Assembly: GCF_019049285.1 (NCBI RefSeq)
Contig: NZ_JAGMUL010000062.1
Location: 178,551-242,550 of the forward strand
Length of the DNA: 64,000 bases
Reading direction: 5' to 3'
Source of the DNA: Streptomyces sp. AC550_RSS872
Lineage (GTDB): Bacteria; Actinomycetota; Actinomycetes; Streptomycetales; Streptomycetaceae
Shown here one piece after another: positions 1-7,687 of the stretch (position 1 is its first letter; the number at the start of each line of letters is the position of its first letter). Position numbers and translations under genes: made by a program. The notes below the pieces were generated by a model. It had not been told where the DNA came from. It searched no databases and worked only from the letters and a program-made list of their open reading frames with translations.

Positions 1-516
1 CGCCAGCTCGGCGGTCGCCTTGTCGAGGTCCGCGTCACCGGTGAGGCGGTAGCCGACGAAGTCCCGCAGGACCTGGTCGATGCCGCCGCAGTGCAGGTCG
101 ATGTAGACGTCGGCGCCGTCGACCAGGTTCGCGAAGAGCCAGGCGGCCAGCCGCTCGGTGGGGCCGCCGGCCGGGTCGCCGGGGAAGACGCGGTTGAGGT
201 TCACGCCGTCGACCGGGGAGATGTTGAGCCGACCCTGATACACGGCGGGAGGGTTGGCGACCGGACAGATGATCACCTGTCCGTGCACCTCACCGGGTTC
301 CAGCCCGTCCGCCAGTCGTACGACGGCGTCGATGGGCGGGAACTCACCGCCGTGCACACCCGCGGTGATGACCACTCGGGGGCCGGGGCGGGAGCCGTTG
401 ACCAGGATCAGCGGAATGTCGACGGAGAGGGTGCCGAGGTCGGCCCGGACGCTGCCGCGCGCCTTGGTACCGGGCCGGGCCTCCAGAGAGCCGACGGAGA
501 GGGTGGTGTCGCTCAT
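1..516 (-). CDS. M14-family zinc deacylase (succinylglutamate desuccinylase/aspartoacylase type), 3' part outside window
   Basis: The first 172 residues of a zinc carboxypeptidase-fold deacylase are visible; the gene runs off the left edge. The zinc motif HGGE (His55, Glu58), the NLNRVFPG block (about 107-113) and the third ligand His142 in DLHCGG are all present, so the fold looks intact. Members remove acyl groups from amino acids or small amides; the substrate here is unknown. The ATG start at 516 has GGAGG upstream, lying inside the end of the preceding oxidase gene. Only 2 nt separate it from that stop, so the two are probably translated together. The partnership suggests breakdown of an N-substituted amino acid or amide. 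Confidence 0.85.
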   Translation of the reverse strand, partial: MSDTTLSVGSLEARPGTKARGSVRADLGTLSVDIPLILVNGSRPGPRVVITAGVHGGEFPPIDAVVRLADGLEPGEVHGQVIICPVANPPAVYQGRLNISPVDGVNLNRVFPGDPAGGPTERLAAWLFANLVDGADVYIDLHCGGIDQVLRDFVGYRLTGDADLDKATAELA

Positions 517-518
517 GG

Positions 519-1658
519 TCACGCCTCCGTGCGGCCGACGGTGGAGATGAAGTCGATGGGCTGGGGCGAGGTGCCGTGCAGCGCCAGGTCGGCGGCGATG
601 TCGCCGAAGGCGGGCGAGAGCTTGAATCCGTGACCGGAGAATCCCGCGAGCAGGATGACGTTCTCGGCGCCGGGCAGCGGACCGACCAGCGGGCGGGAAC
701 TTTCGGTGTAGCCCTCCATGTAGGCGGAGAGACGGGTCGGGTCCGGGTGCAGGTCGGGCATGTAACGGCCGATCAACTCGCTGAAGATCTCGAGCTCTTC
801 CGGCTGCACAGTCCGCTCCAGCCGGTTCGGGTCGCCGACGACCCGGTGCAGCACGCGGTTCAGGCCGAGCTTGACCGAGATGCCGTCCGGGGAGGGCAGG
901 CCGTAGCAGTGGGTGGGTGCCGTGCGGATGAACGCCGGGCGCTCCTCGCCGAACCAGGCGTCGGGGGCGGTGGGCACGTACCAGGCGCTGATGACGCGGC
1001 GGACTTCCACCTCCCACGGCAGGTCGGGCAGCAGGTCGTTGACCCAGGGGCCGGGCGTGACGACGGCGGTGTCGAAGCGCTCGCTGCCGGAGTCGGTGCG
1101 GATCTCGACGCCGCCCGCGACGGGGACGATCTCGCGGACCGTGCTGTAGCGGTGAATGACGGCGCCCAGCTGCTCGGCGCGGCGGGCGGCCGTCTGGATC
1201 GTCAGCTCTGGGCGGATGAACCCGGCACGGCGGTCGAGTACGGCCGCGTCGCCTTCCTCGATGCGGTACTGCGGGAAGCGCTTGGCCAGGGCTTCGACGT
1301 CCAGCACCTCGTGGTCGAGGTCGTGCTCCGCGATGGACTGGAGCACCGTGGCCATCTGCTGGTGGTCGGTCGGCCCCATGAGCAGGCATCCGGTCAGGCG
1401 GCGCAGCTCGCGGCCGGTCTCCTGCTGGAGCTGCTCCCAGAGGGCGTCGGCGTGCTTGAGCAGCGGGACGTACCGGGAGTCCTCGAAATGGGCGCTGCGG
1501 AAGATCCGGGACTCACCGCCCGCGGCACTGCGGTCGTGGCCGGGTGCGTAGCGGTCGTAGCCGACGACCTCGGCACCGCGGGCCGCCAGCCGCCAGGCGG
1601 CCTGGCTGCCCATCGTTCCCACGCCGACGACGGCGACGCGCTTCCTCGCAGCTGACAC
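519..1658 (-). CDS. solA: SolA-like FAD-dependent oxidase (sarcosine / N-methyl-tryptophan oxidase family)
   Basis: This 379-aa protein starts at GTG 1658 after AAGGAAAG. A Rossmann glycine motif (GVGTMG, residues 12-17) opens an FAD domain, and the C-terminal GFSGHGFK block is typical of monomeric sarcosine and N-methyltryptophan oxidases. Such enzymes oxidise secondary amines to imines, forming aldehyde and hydrogen peroxide. In the family the FAD is held by a Cys just before a Y-T pair; here the aligned stretch reads MEGYTESSRP, so that Cys appears replaced and flavin binding may be non-covalent. The downstream M14 deacylase is 2 nt away and the upstream dehydrogenase is on the same strand. 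Confidence 0.85.
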   Translation of the reverse strand: MSAARKRVAVVGVGTMGSQAAWRLAARGAEVVGYDRYAPGHDRSAAGGESRIFRSAHFEDSRYVPLLKHADALWEQLQQETGRELRRLTGCLLMGPTDHQQMATVLQSIAEHDLDHEVLDVEALAKRFPQYRIEEGDAAVLDRRAGFIRPELTIQTAARRAEQLGAVIHRYSTVREIVPVAGGVEIRTDSGSERFDTAVVTPGPWVNDLLPDLPWEVEVRRVISAWYVPTAPDAWFGEERPAFIRTAPTHCYGLPSPDGISVKLGLNRVLHRVVGDPNRLERTVQPEELEIFSELIGRYMPDLHPDPTRLSAYMEGYTESSRPLVGPLPGAENVILLAGFSGHGFKLSPAFGDIAADLALHGTSPQPIDFISTVGRTEA

Positions 1659-1734
1659 AGGACTTTCCTTTCGTATCGCCGAGGCGCATGCTGAGCCCTC
1701 GACGCGAGACTGTTCGATTCGGGGTGGTTGGGGC

Positions 1735-1768
1735 GTGAGCCGGGCTTTTTGAGGGGCCCGCGGCTCAC
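1735..1768 (-). terminator. hairpin between dehydrogenase and oxidase genes
   Basis: GTGAGCCGGGC (1735-1745) pairs with bases 1756-1768, with one bulged base. It sits downstream of the dehydrogenase stop on the minus strand and could attenuate read-through into the oxidase gene. Confidence 0.4.
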
Positions 1769-1850
1769 AGCCGCACGCTCTCTGTGAGCTCCGGCTCTGG
1801 AACCCGGTACGGCGGGGTACTCGGCTGCGGTTTTCGAAGGGCCGGGACGG

Positions 1851-2912
1851 TCAGACAAGTTCCAGCAGCTTCTCGGTGAACTCGTCGGTCGTCGCCGTGC
1901 CGCCCAGGTCGCGGGTTCGCACATCCGACTTGGCCAGGACGGCGGTGATGGCGTTGTCGATGTCCCCGGCGGCCTCGGGGTGGCCGAGGTGGTCGAGCAT
2001 CATGGCCGCGGACCAGATCGCGCCCAGGGGGTTGGCGATGCCCTGGCCCGCGATGTCAGGGGCGGAGCCGTGCACCGGCTCGAACATCGAGGGGAAGTCC
2101 CGCTCGGGGTTGAGGTTGGCCGCCGGGGCGATGCCGATGGATCCGGCGACCGCGGCCGCGAGGTCGCTGAGGATGTCGCCGAAGAGGTTGGAAGCGACGA
2201 CCACGTCGAAGCGGGCGGGATCGAGGACGAACTTCGCGGCCAGCGCGTCGATGTGCTCCTGGTCCCAGGTGACGCCGGGGTGCTCGGCGGCCCGCTCTGC
2301 GATCAGCTCGTCCCAGAACGGCATGGTGTGGATGATGCCGTTGGACTTGGTGGCGGAGGTGAGCTTCCCCCGGCGGCGGGCGGCGAGGGAGAACGCGTAG
2401 TCGGCGATCCGGGTGACGCCGGCCCGGGTGAACACCGCTTCCTGGACGGCCAGTTCCTCCGGCGTGCCCTGGTTCAGCCGTCCGCCGATCTCGCTGTACT
2501 CGCCCTCGACGTTCTCCCGGACGACGACGAGATCGACCTCGCCCGCCGCGGCGCTGCGCAGCGGGCTGTCCACGCCCTCGAAGACCCGGATCGGCCGCAG
2601 GTTGACGTACTGGCGGAAGGTGCGGCGGATGGGGATCAGCAGCCCCCACAGCGAGACGTGGTCCGGCACGCCCGGGTAGCCGACGGCGCCCAGCAGGATC
2701 GCGTCCGCCTCGCGCAGCCGGTCCAGGCCGTCCTCGGGCATCATCGAGCCCTCGCGCACGTAGCGCTCGCAGGACCAGTCGTAGGAGGTGTAGGAAAAGC
2801 CGATTCCGTGGTGGCGGCCGACGGCGTCCAGGACTCGCCGGGCGGACGGCAGGACTTCGGTCCCGATGCCGTCACCGGGTATGAGGGCGATGCGGTGGCT
2901 CTGGTGCGTCAT
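1851..2912 (-). CDS. tartrate / D-malate dehydrogenase (isocitrate/isopropylmalate dehydrogenase family)
   Basis: A 353-aa NAD-dependent beta-decarboxylating dehydrogenase, full length for the family. The N-terminal IPGDGIG nucleotide motif, the RENVEGEYSE substrate-binding segment, the DALAAKF and NLFGDILSDL metal-binding segment and the C-terminal EPVHGSAPDIAG are all present. The YSEIGG form rather than the leucine-pathway version favours tartrate dehydrogenase/decarboxylase or D-malate dehydrogenase over LeuB. An 11-bp inverted repeat lies 54-80 bp upstream of the ATG. It heads a minus-strand group with the SolA-like oxidase and the M14 deacylase, although a 192-bp gap with a hairpin separates it from them. 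Confidence 0.88.
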   Translation of the reverse strand: MTHQSHRIALIPGDGIGTEVLPSARRVLDAVGRHHGIGFSYTSYDWSCERYVREGSMMPEDGLDRLREADAILLGAVGYPGVPDHVSLWGLLIPIRRTFRQYVNLRPIRVFEGVDSPLRSAAAGEVDLVVVRENVEGEYSEIGGRLNQGTPEELAVQEAVFTRAGVTRIADYAFSLAARRRGKLTSATKSNGIIHTMPFWDELIAERAAEHPGVTWDQEHIDALAAKFVLDPARFDVVVASNLFGDILSDLAAAVAGSIGIAPAANLNPERDFPSMFEPVHGSAPDIAGQGIANPLGAIWSAAMMLDHLGHPEAAGDIDNAITAVLAKSDVRTRDLGGTATTDEFTEKLLELV

Positions 2913-2965
2913 ACGTCCGATTGCAGCAGCGGGCCGGGCAGCGCGTCCAAGACATGATCCCGATC

Positions 2966-2992
2966 TGCCTTATAAGGTTGACTTATAAGGCA
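2966..2992. promoter_or_regulatory. perfect inverted-repeat operator upstream of tartrate/D-malate dehydrogenase
   Basis: TGCCTTATAAG (2966-2976) and CTTATAAGGCA (2982-2992) are exact reverse complements separated by GTTGA. Each arm contains the 8-bp palindrome CTTATAAG, and a third half-like CCTTATC follows at 2994-3000. This AT-rich block is striking in GC-rich DNA and looks like a repressor operator at the dehydrogenase promoter. No regulator gene survives nearby. Confidence 0.65.
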
Positions 2993-3000
2993 GCCTTATC

Positions 3001-3794
3001 GCGCTTTCGTCGGCGCTCCGTCCAGGAAGGTCAGCGCCGCCGGGACAGCGGCCGCGGCGGCTGATCAGCGCGATACGCAGCTCGCCGTTCGCTTCCAGGT
3101 CGAGCACCAGGGCGTGCGCCCGCTCCACCGTCCGCCGCCCGGGTCGGTTACCGCTGCCGGCCCCACCCCCTCCAGCACCATCGGCTGATCAGCCAGTGCC
3201 CGGCCGTCTCTTCGCGAGCCACCGTCCTGCCCGGAGGGAACGGCCGTCGGACGGCGTCAGCGACACTTGACGCCCTGGGCGTCTGCACGGCGGACGATGA
3301 GCCGAGGAACTGTCTCTGACCTGGGCTTTGCCGTGGCCCGTTCAGGCCGACACCTTTCCGATGACTCATCACGTGGAGAGCGTCGCCGTCCTTGAACCTG
3401 CCGCAAAGGGCTTTTGACCTACGGTTTTGTGTGCGCAGCCGACGGGCATGGGCACGTTCTGCCATGCCTCCCACGGGATTGCGCTGCCCACACCGGGCCC
3501 GGGGGTGCGGCCGGTCGCGCGACTGGGCGTGAGCTTCGCGGTCAAGGCGGGCCTGTTGGACGTGGGTGTCGAGGCGCCGTCGGGTGCAGGGCCGGTCGGC
3601 TACGGAGGGGTTGCTCGTCCGAGTGCCACCGCGTGCCCCGGCCGAACCCGCAAGGGGAGTTCGGCCGGGTCATGAGCTGGAGGGCCTGGACGCGGACTGC
3701 CGGAGCGGAACCCGCGTGGACAAGGCTCCGGGTGTGTGACGCGCTCGATCGCGCCGTGCGGTCGATGAGCTTTCCCGGGCCCGGGCCGGACGGA
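3001..3794. other. 794-bp region without a convincing gene
   Basis: No open frame here has family similarity or a good start. On the minus strand, 3010-3200 yields short protein-like pieces in different frames (for example LVLDLEANGELRIALIS and LADQPMVLEGVG), as expected from a decayed gene, possibly a lost regulator. A terminator-like hairpin lies at 3637-3669. The rest shows nothing I can identify. Confidence 0.4.
3637..3669 (-). terminator. hairpin downstream of the PIG-L deacetylase gene
   Basis: CCCGGCCGAAC (3637-3647) is the exact reverse complement of GTTCGGCCGGG (3659-3669) with an 11-nt loop. It lies 126 bp past the stop of the minus-strand deacetylase gene. Confidence 0.55.
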
Positions 3795-4628
3795 TCAGCG
3801 CAGTCCGGCGAAGAGATCGTTCTCGGGTACGGGCGCGCCGGTGGCGTCCTGGACCCGTACGAAGGTCTCCATGCCCATCAACTCGGCGAACCTTTCCTTG
3901 CCCATCTTGAGGAAGAAGATGTTCTCGCCCTGACTGGCGTGCGCGGCCAGCGCGTCGAACTTCTGACCGCTGAACGCGGTGGTGTCCACCCACGTGGTGA
4001 TCTCGTCGTCGGGGAGGCCGATCTCGGCCATCGCGGCGGCCTCGGCAGGATCCGGCTCCGGCATGTCCTCACCGAACTCGCGCATGATCTCGCCGAACCG
4101 CTGCATCCCCGAGCGGGGCATCGTGGTCCAGTACACCTTCGGTGTCAGCGCGGTCATCTCCAGCGCCGCCATCGTGATGCGGTGGGCCTGGATGTGGTCG
4201 GGATGGCCGTAGAAGCCGTTCTCGTCGTAGGTGACGACCACATCAGGTCGGTAGTGCCGCATGAGTGCCGCGAGTCGGGCCGCGCCTTCTTCCACGGGGG
4301 TCTGCCAGAAGGATCCGGGGGCGTCGTTGCCCGGCCAGCCCATCATCCCGGAATCGGCATAGTCCAGCGTCTCCAGATCGCTGACCTTCAGGACGTCACA
4401 ACTCGCCTCGAGTTCTTGACGGCGCATCAGGGCGACCGCCGCCGGATCGTGCCCGGGATCGCCCGGCTTGACACCCCCCGGTCCGTCACCGCAACCGCCG
4501 TCGGTACACGTCACGAGAACCGTGCGGATGCCTTCCGCCGCGTACCGCGCGAGGACCCCTCCGGTTCCGGTGGCCTCGTCGTCGGGGTGGGCGTGTACTG
4601 CCATGAGCGTCAAGGGCCGGTCAGTCAT
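3795..4628 (-). CDS. PIG-L/LmbE-family zinc deacetylase, mycothiol conjugate amidase (Mca)-like
   Basis: A 277-aa enzyme with the two family signatures: HPDDE at residues 14-18 and HPDH at 142-145, which together supply the zinc ligands and the catalytic Asp. The sequence around the second motif (YDENGFYGHPDH) resembles Mca, which cleaves mycothiol S-conjugates to mercapturic acids and glucosaminyl-inositol in actinobacteria. Other members deacetylate GlcNAc-inositol or secondary-metabolite precursors, so the exact substrate is not settled. There is no signal peptide; a cytoplasmic location is expected. It is transcribed away from a broken acyl-CoA dehydrogenase gene on the same strand. Confidence 0.82.
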   Translation of the reverse strand: MTDRPLTLMAVHAHPDDEATGTGGVLARYAAEGIRTVLVTCTDGGCGDGPGGVKPGDPGHDPAAVALMRRQELEASCDVLKVSDLETLDYADSGMMGWPGNDAPGSFWQTPVEEGAARLAALMRHYRPDVVVTYDENGFYGHPDHIQAHRITMAALEMTALTPKVYWTTMPRSGMQRFGEIMREFGEDMPEPDPAEAAAMAEIGLPDDEITTWVDTTAFSGQKFDALAAHASQGENIFFLKMGKERFAELMGMETFVRVQDATGAPVPENDLFAGLR

Positions 4629-4639
4629 GAAACAGTCCT

Positions 4640-5168
4640 CCTACAGAAATACGTCTTGGTCCGAGTGCGCGGCGGGCGTACCGCGATCCTGGGGCCCGGA
4701 TCCTGCTGGGGCGGACGACCTTTTGGTCTCCGCGTTCCCCGCCCGTGCAGTGCCGGTTCCCTCGCTCGATGCAACCGCGCCGACCGGCCCGACTGTTCCC
4801 GGCGCGCACGGCCGCCGCCCGCAGCAGCGATGCTCCGCCGCGTGCCGCCTCGTAGGCGCATGCCTGGACTTCGCACAAGGCGCGTTCCAGCCCGTGGACG
4901 GGCAGAGAGGGCAGAGAGGGCAGAGAGGGCAGAGCGGGCAGAGACGGGCGATCTCGCCCACCACGTCCCCCTGTTCGGCGAGGGCCAGGTCCAGCCCGCC
5001 GAACCGCCCGGGCACCGCCATACGGAACACGCCCGCCCGGTCCAGCAGCCTGAGCGTCTCCCGCGGAACCTGTCCTCGCTCCTCCGCCTCCGCGCCGTGC
5101 GCCCGGATCACCGGAGCCACCGCGGACACGGCCTCCAGCACGGTGGCCGGTCCCTGACGAATGGTCAC
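4640..5168 (-). pseudogene. acyl-CoA dehydrogenase / flavin monooxygenase remnant interrupted by a 9-bp satellite
   Basis: A GTG at 5168 with GGAGGA upstream begins a good acyl-CoA-dehydrogenase N-terminus: VLEAVSAVAPVIRAHGAEAEE, then the helix around RLLDRAGVFRMAVPGRFGG. After about 75 residues it runs into a LCP repeat encoded by 9-bp units. Beyond that the similarity moves to another frame (YEAARGGASLLRAAAVRA), which looks like a piece of the C-terminal helical domain. Most of the roughly 390-residue enzyme, including the central beta domain, is missing. I read this as an internal deletion with satellite growth at the junction, not as a functional gene. Confidence 0.6.
4901..4945. repeat. 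9-bp tandem repeat, five units
   Basis: GGCAGAGAG occurs three times exactly (4901-4927), followed by GGCAGAGCG and GGCAGAGAC. It lies at the break in the acyl-CoA dehydrogenase remnant. Confidence 0.85.
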
Positions 5169-5669
5169 GCATTCCTCCGGACGGGATGTGCCCGTCGCGG
5201 ACACCGGTGTTCGCCCGGAAGCTGGCAAGTGGTACCCATTGAGCGGTCATCGCCGGGTAATTGGCCGGTCATTCGCCCGTCATTCTCAGGGAATGCGCTG
5301 GATGTACGGCGGGAATGCCGCGGTCAGGACGCCTCCGTCTGGTCCGCCATCCGGCGGTCGTACCCAGTCCGGGCGGCCGACGGGGCCGACGGGGCCCCAC
5401 GGCGATCTCGCTCTGGTGCCCCTCGGTCTCGCGGCAGCCGATTCGGCGGACGCCGCACCGGACTTGCTGCGCAGCCCGGCTCCCAGGTGCGGCTCACCGT
5501 CGCCACCCTCCTCCTGGACTGCGCCGCCCGCCGCCCGCCGCCTGCCCGACGTCCCGCCCCGCGGCCCGCCCCCCCGGTCCCTGGGCCGCGCGGCCCGCGG
5601 CGCCGGACGGAACGTACCGGAACGCCCCGCGCCCTGACTGATCCGAAACGACTGCTGTTCCCGGCCGTT
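5169..5669. other. 501-bp region without a recognisable gene
   Basis: Several overlapping frames are open because of high GC content. None has family motifs, a convincing ribosome-binding site, or consistent third-position GC bias that I could follow. I see no functional feature between the pseudogene start and the GAGCCG repeat. Confidence 0.4.
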
Positions 5670-5771
<102 letters not shown>

Positions 5772-5825
5772 AAACCGCACCGGCAGCCGTCTCCTGAGCG
5801 ATCAAGCTTTGAGGGAGTGCACACA

Positions 5826-6656
5826 GTGCGGATCTACATCAGCGCGGACATGGAAGGCGTCACAGGTCTCGTCGACGCCGCCGACGTCCAGCCCGGCGGC
5901 CGGGACTACGAGCGTGGACGGTTGATGATGGCGGAGGACGTCAACGCAGCCGTCCGCGGTGCCGTCGCGGCCGGCGCCACGGACATCACCGTCAACGACG
6001 CTCACGGCCCCATGCGCAACATCCTCCCGGAGGCGCTGCATCCGGCAGCCCGCCTCATCCGCGGGAAGCCGAAGCACATGGGCATGCTCGAAGGCCTCGA
6101 CCCCGGGCACGACGCCGTGCTCTGCGTCGGCTACCACTCCCGGGCCGGCGAACTCGGGGTGCTGAGTCACAGCTTCATGGGGCACGAGATCGAGGACATC
6201 TGGCTGGACGGCCGGCCCGTGGGCGAGATCGGCCTGGCCCACGCGACCGCGGCGGCCATCGGGGTCCCGGTGGCCGTCCTCACCGGTGACGACCGCGCCT
6301 GCGGGGAGATGGCGGACTGGGACGCCTCCGTCACCACCGTGGCCGTGAAGCACGCGAAGGACCGGTTCGCGGCGGAGCTGCGCCCGGCCGGCGAGGCGCG
6401 CACGGCGATCGAGGAGGCGGTCGCCGCCGCCCTCGCCGTACGGCGGACGCCTCCCGCGGCGCCTTCGGAGGTGTCCACCCTCACCGTCCGCTGGCAGTCG
6501 GCCTCAGTGGCCTCCACCCTGCTGGGAATCCCCGGGGTGACCGCGGCGGACCCACGGACCGTCCAGGCCCGAGGCGCCCTGCCCGGTCTCTACCGGCAGT
6601 TCGGCGTGTGGATGCGGGTGGCCGCCTCCCTGACCAACCAGCCACCGTACTGCTGA
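5826..6656 (+). CDS. M55-family D-aminopeptidase (DppA-like)
   Basis: A 276-aa protein. It begins with RIYISADMEGVTG, the hallmark zinc-binding N-terminus of DppA (Asp and Glu ligands). NDAHGPMRN and HSFMGHEIEDIWLDG supply further ligand histidines and active-site residues. DppA is a self-compartmentalising zinc peptidase releasing D-amino acids such as D-Ala from peptides. The GTG at 5826 is chosen because GAGGGAG (5811-5817) is well spaced and because the family starts here. The frame stays open far upstream through the GAGCCG satellite, so an EP-rich extension is formally possible but unlikely. Confidence 0.88.
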   Translation: MRIYISADMEGVTGLVDAADVQPGGRDYERGRLMMAEDVNAAVRGAVAAGATDITVNDAHGPMRNILPEALHPAARLIRGKPKHMGMLEGLDPGHDAVLCVGYHSRAGELGVLSHSFMGHEIEDIWLDGRPVGEIGLAHATAAAIGVPVAVLTGDDRACGEMADWDASVTTVAVKHAKDRFAAELRPAGEARTAIEEAVAAALAVRRTPPAAPSEVSTLTVRWQSASVASTLLGIPGVTAADPRTVQARGALPGLYRQFGVWMRVAASLTNQPPYC

Positions 6657-6892
6657 CCGTTCCTGAATACCGAGCATGATCCGACACGGGATCGTGCCAG
6701 GGCCAACGGAACGGCCACAGGCGGTTGCGGCTGCCGCTGTGACCGGTGATGCTCTCCGTGTCGCACTGACTGAGGCGGACCGACCATCCGCCCGACGCCG
6801 GAAGCCGACACCCATCCACGCGCACACGCCGGGCCGGCGGCCACCGGAACCGCTCGTACAATCCTGACGACCACATCGGGGGAACAGCCGGC

Positions 6893-7687
6893 ATGGAAAC
6901 GATCATCGTTCAGCCGCCCGGTCCGTCGGCACCGGACGCCGACGGACCCGGCAGGCCCGCACTGCTGCACATGGGACCGGGCGACGTGGCCGAGTTCGGG
7001 CGCGGAACGCCCGGCGGCCGGGAGGTGCCCATCCTGCTGCCCGACCCCGGGATCTCCCGGCGGGCGGGGCGGCTGGAGGCGGCCGAGGACTACTGGCGGC
7101 TGTCCAACTTCAGCCGGGACACCGCGTACGTCGTCGAGAACCTGGAGGGGGCCGGCGAGTACATCACCGTCGCGCCCCGGCGGCTCGGCGCGCCGGTGCC
7201 CTTCGAGTTCTCCCGGGTCGTGCTGCCCGCGCTGAACGGCACCGCCGAGTTCAAGGTGTTCGCCCCGCAGCACGCCTACCTGGACGAGCGGTCGGTGCCC
7301 GGTGCCGGTGAGCAGACCGTGCACCCCTACGCGCTCGACGTGACCGCCAAGTACTTCCTGGTCCTGGTCGCGTTGTGCGAGCCGCGGCTGCGCGAGCTGG
7401 CGGACAGCGCGCTGCCGGGAGCCGGGGACATCGCGGAGCGGCTGCGCCCGCTGGACAGCTGCCGCGGGCTGACCCGGTCCGCAGTGAACTACCACATCGA
7501 CTACCTGGCGTCGGCGAAACTGCGCCTGGACCTCGGCGACGAGTTCGGCGCCGACGGCACCGCCCGCACCGGCGCCAAACGCGCCCGACTGGCCTCCCTC
7601 GCCCTGCGCTTCGGCCTGGTGCGCGAGGAGCACCTCGCCCTGCTGCCGTCCCGCCGCCGGCCCGCCCCGCAGGAGGCCCCCGCGTGA
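6893..7687 (+). CDS. FHA-domain protein with C-terminal helix-turn-helix-like region
   Basis: A 264-aa cytoplasmic protein. Residues about 25-110 form a forkhead-associated domain: GRGTP (36-40) and the phosphothreonine-binding segment around PDPGISRRAG (51-59) are visible. The C-terminal half, with LTRSAVNYHIDYL, looks like a winged-helix recognition helix. FHA domains bind phosphothreonine, so this is a likely partner or substrate of the kinase encoded immediately downstream, which starts inside this gene's stop codon (GTGA). The ATG at 6893 follows GGGGGAA. The combined FHA/HTH design suggests a phosphorylation-dependent regulator, but no target site is evident. Confidence 0.8.
   Translation: METIIVQPPGPSAPDADGPGRPALLHMGPGDVAEFGRGTPGGREVPILLPDPGISRRAGRLEAAEDYWRLSNFSRDTAYVVENLEGAGEYITVAPRRLGAPVPFEFSRVVLPALNGTAEFKVFAPQHAYLDERSVPGAGEQTVHPYALDVTAKYFLVLVALCEPRLRELADSALPGAGDIAERLRPLDSCRGLTRSAVNYHIDYLASAKLRLDLGDEFGADGTARTGAKRARLASLALRFGLVREEHLALLPSRRRPAPQEAPA

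Noticed and set aside
3148..3474. 108-codon minus-strand frame in the 3-kb intergenic region
   Set aside because: No ribosome-binding site, no family, composition not typical of coding DNA; adjacent frames carry scattered gene-like pieces instead.
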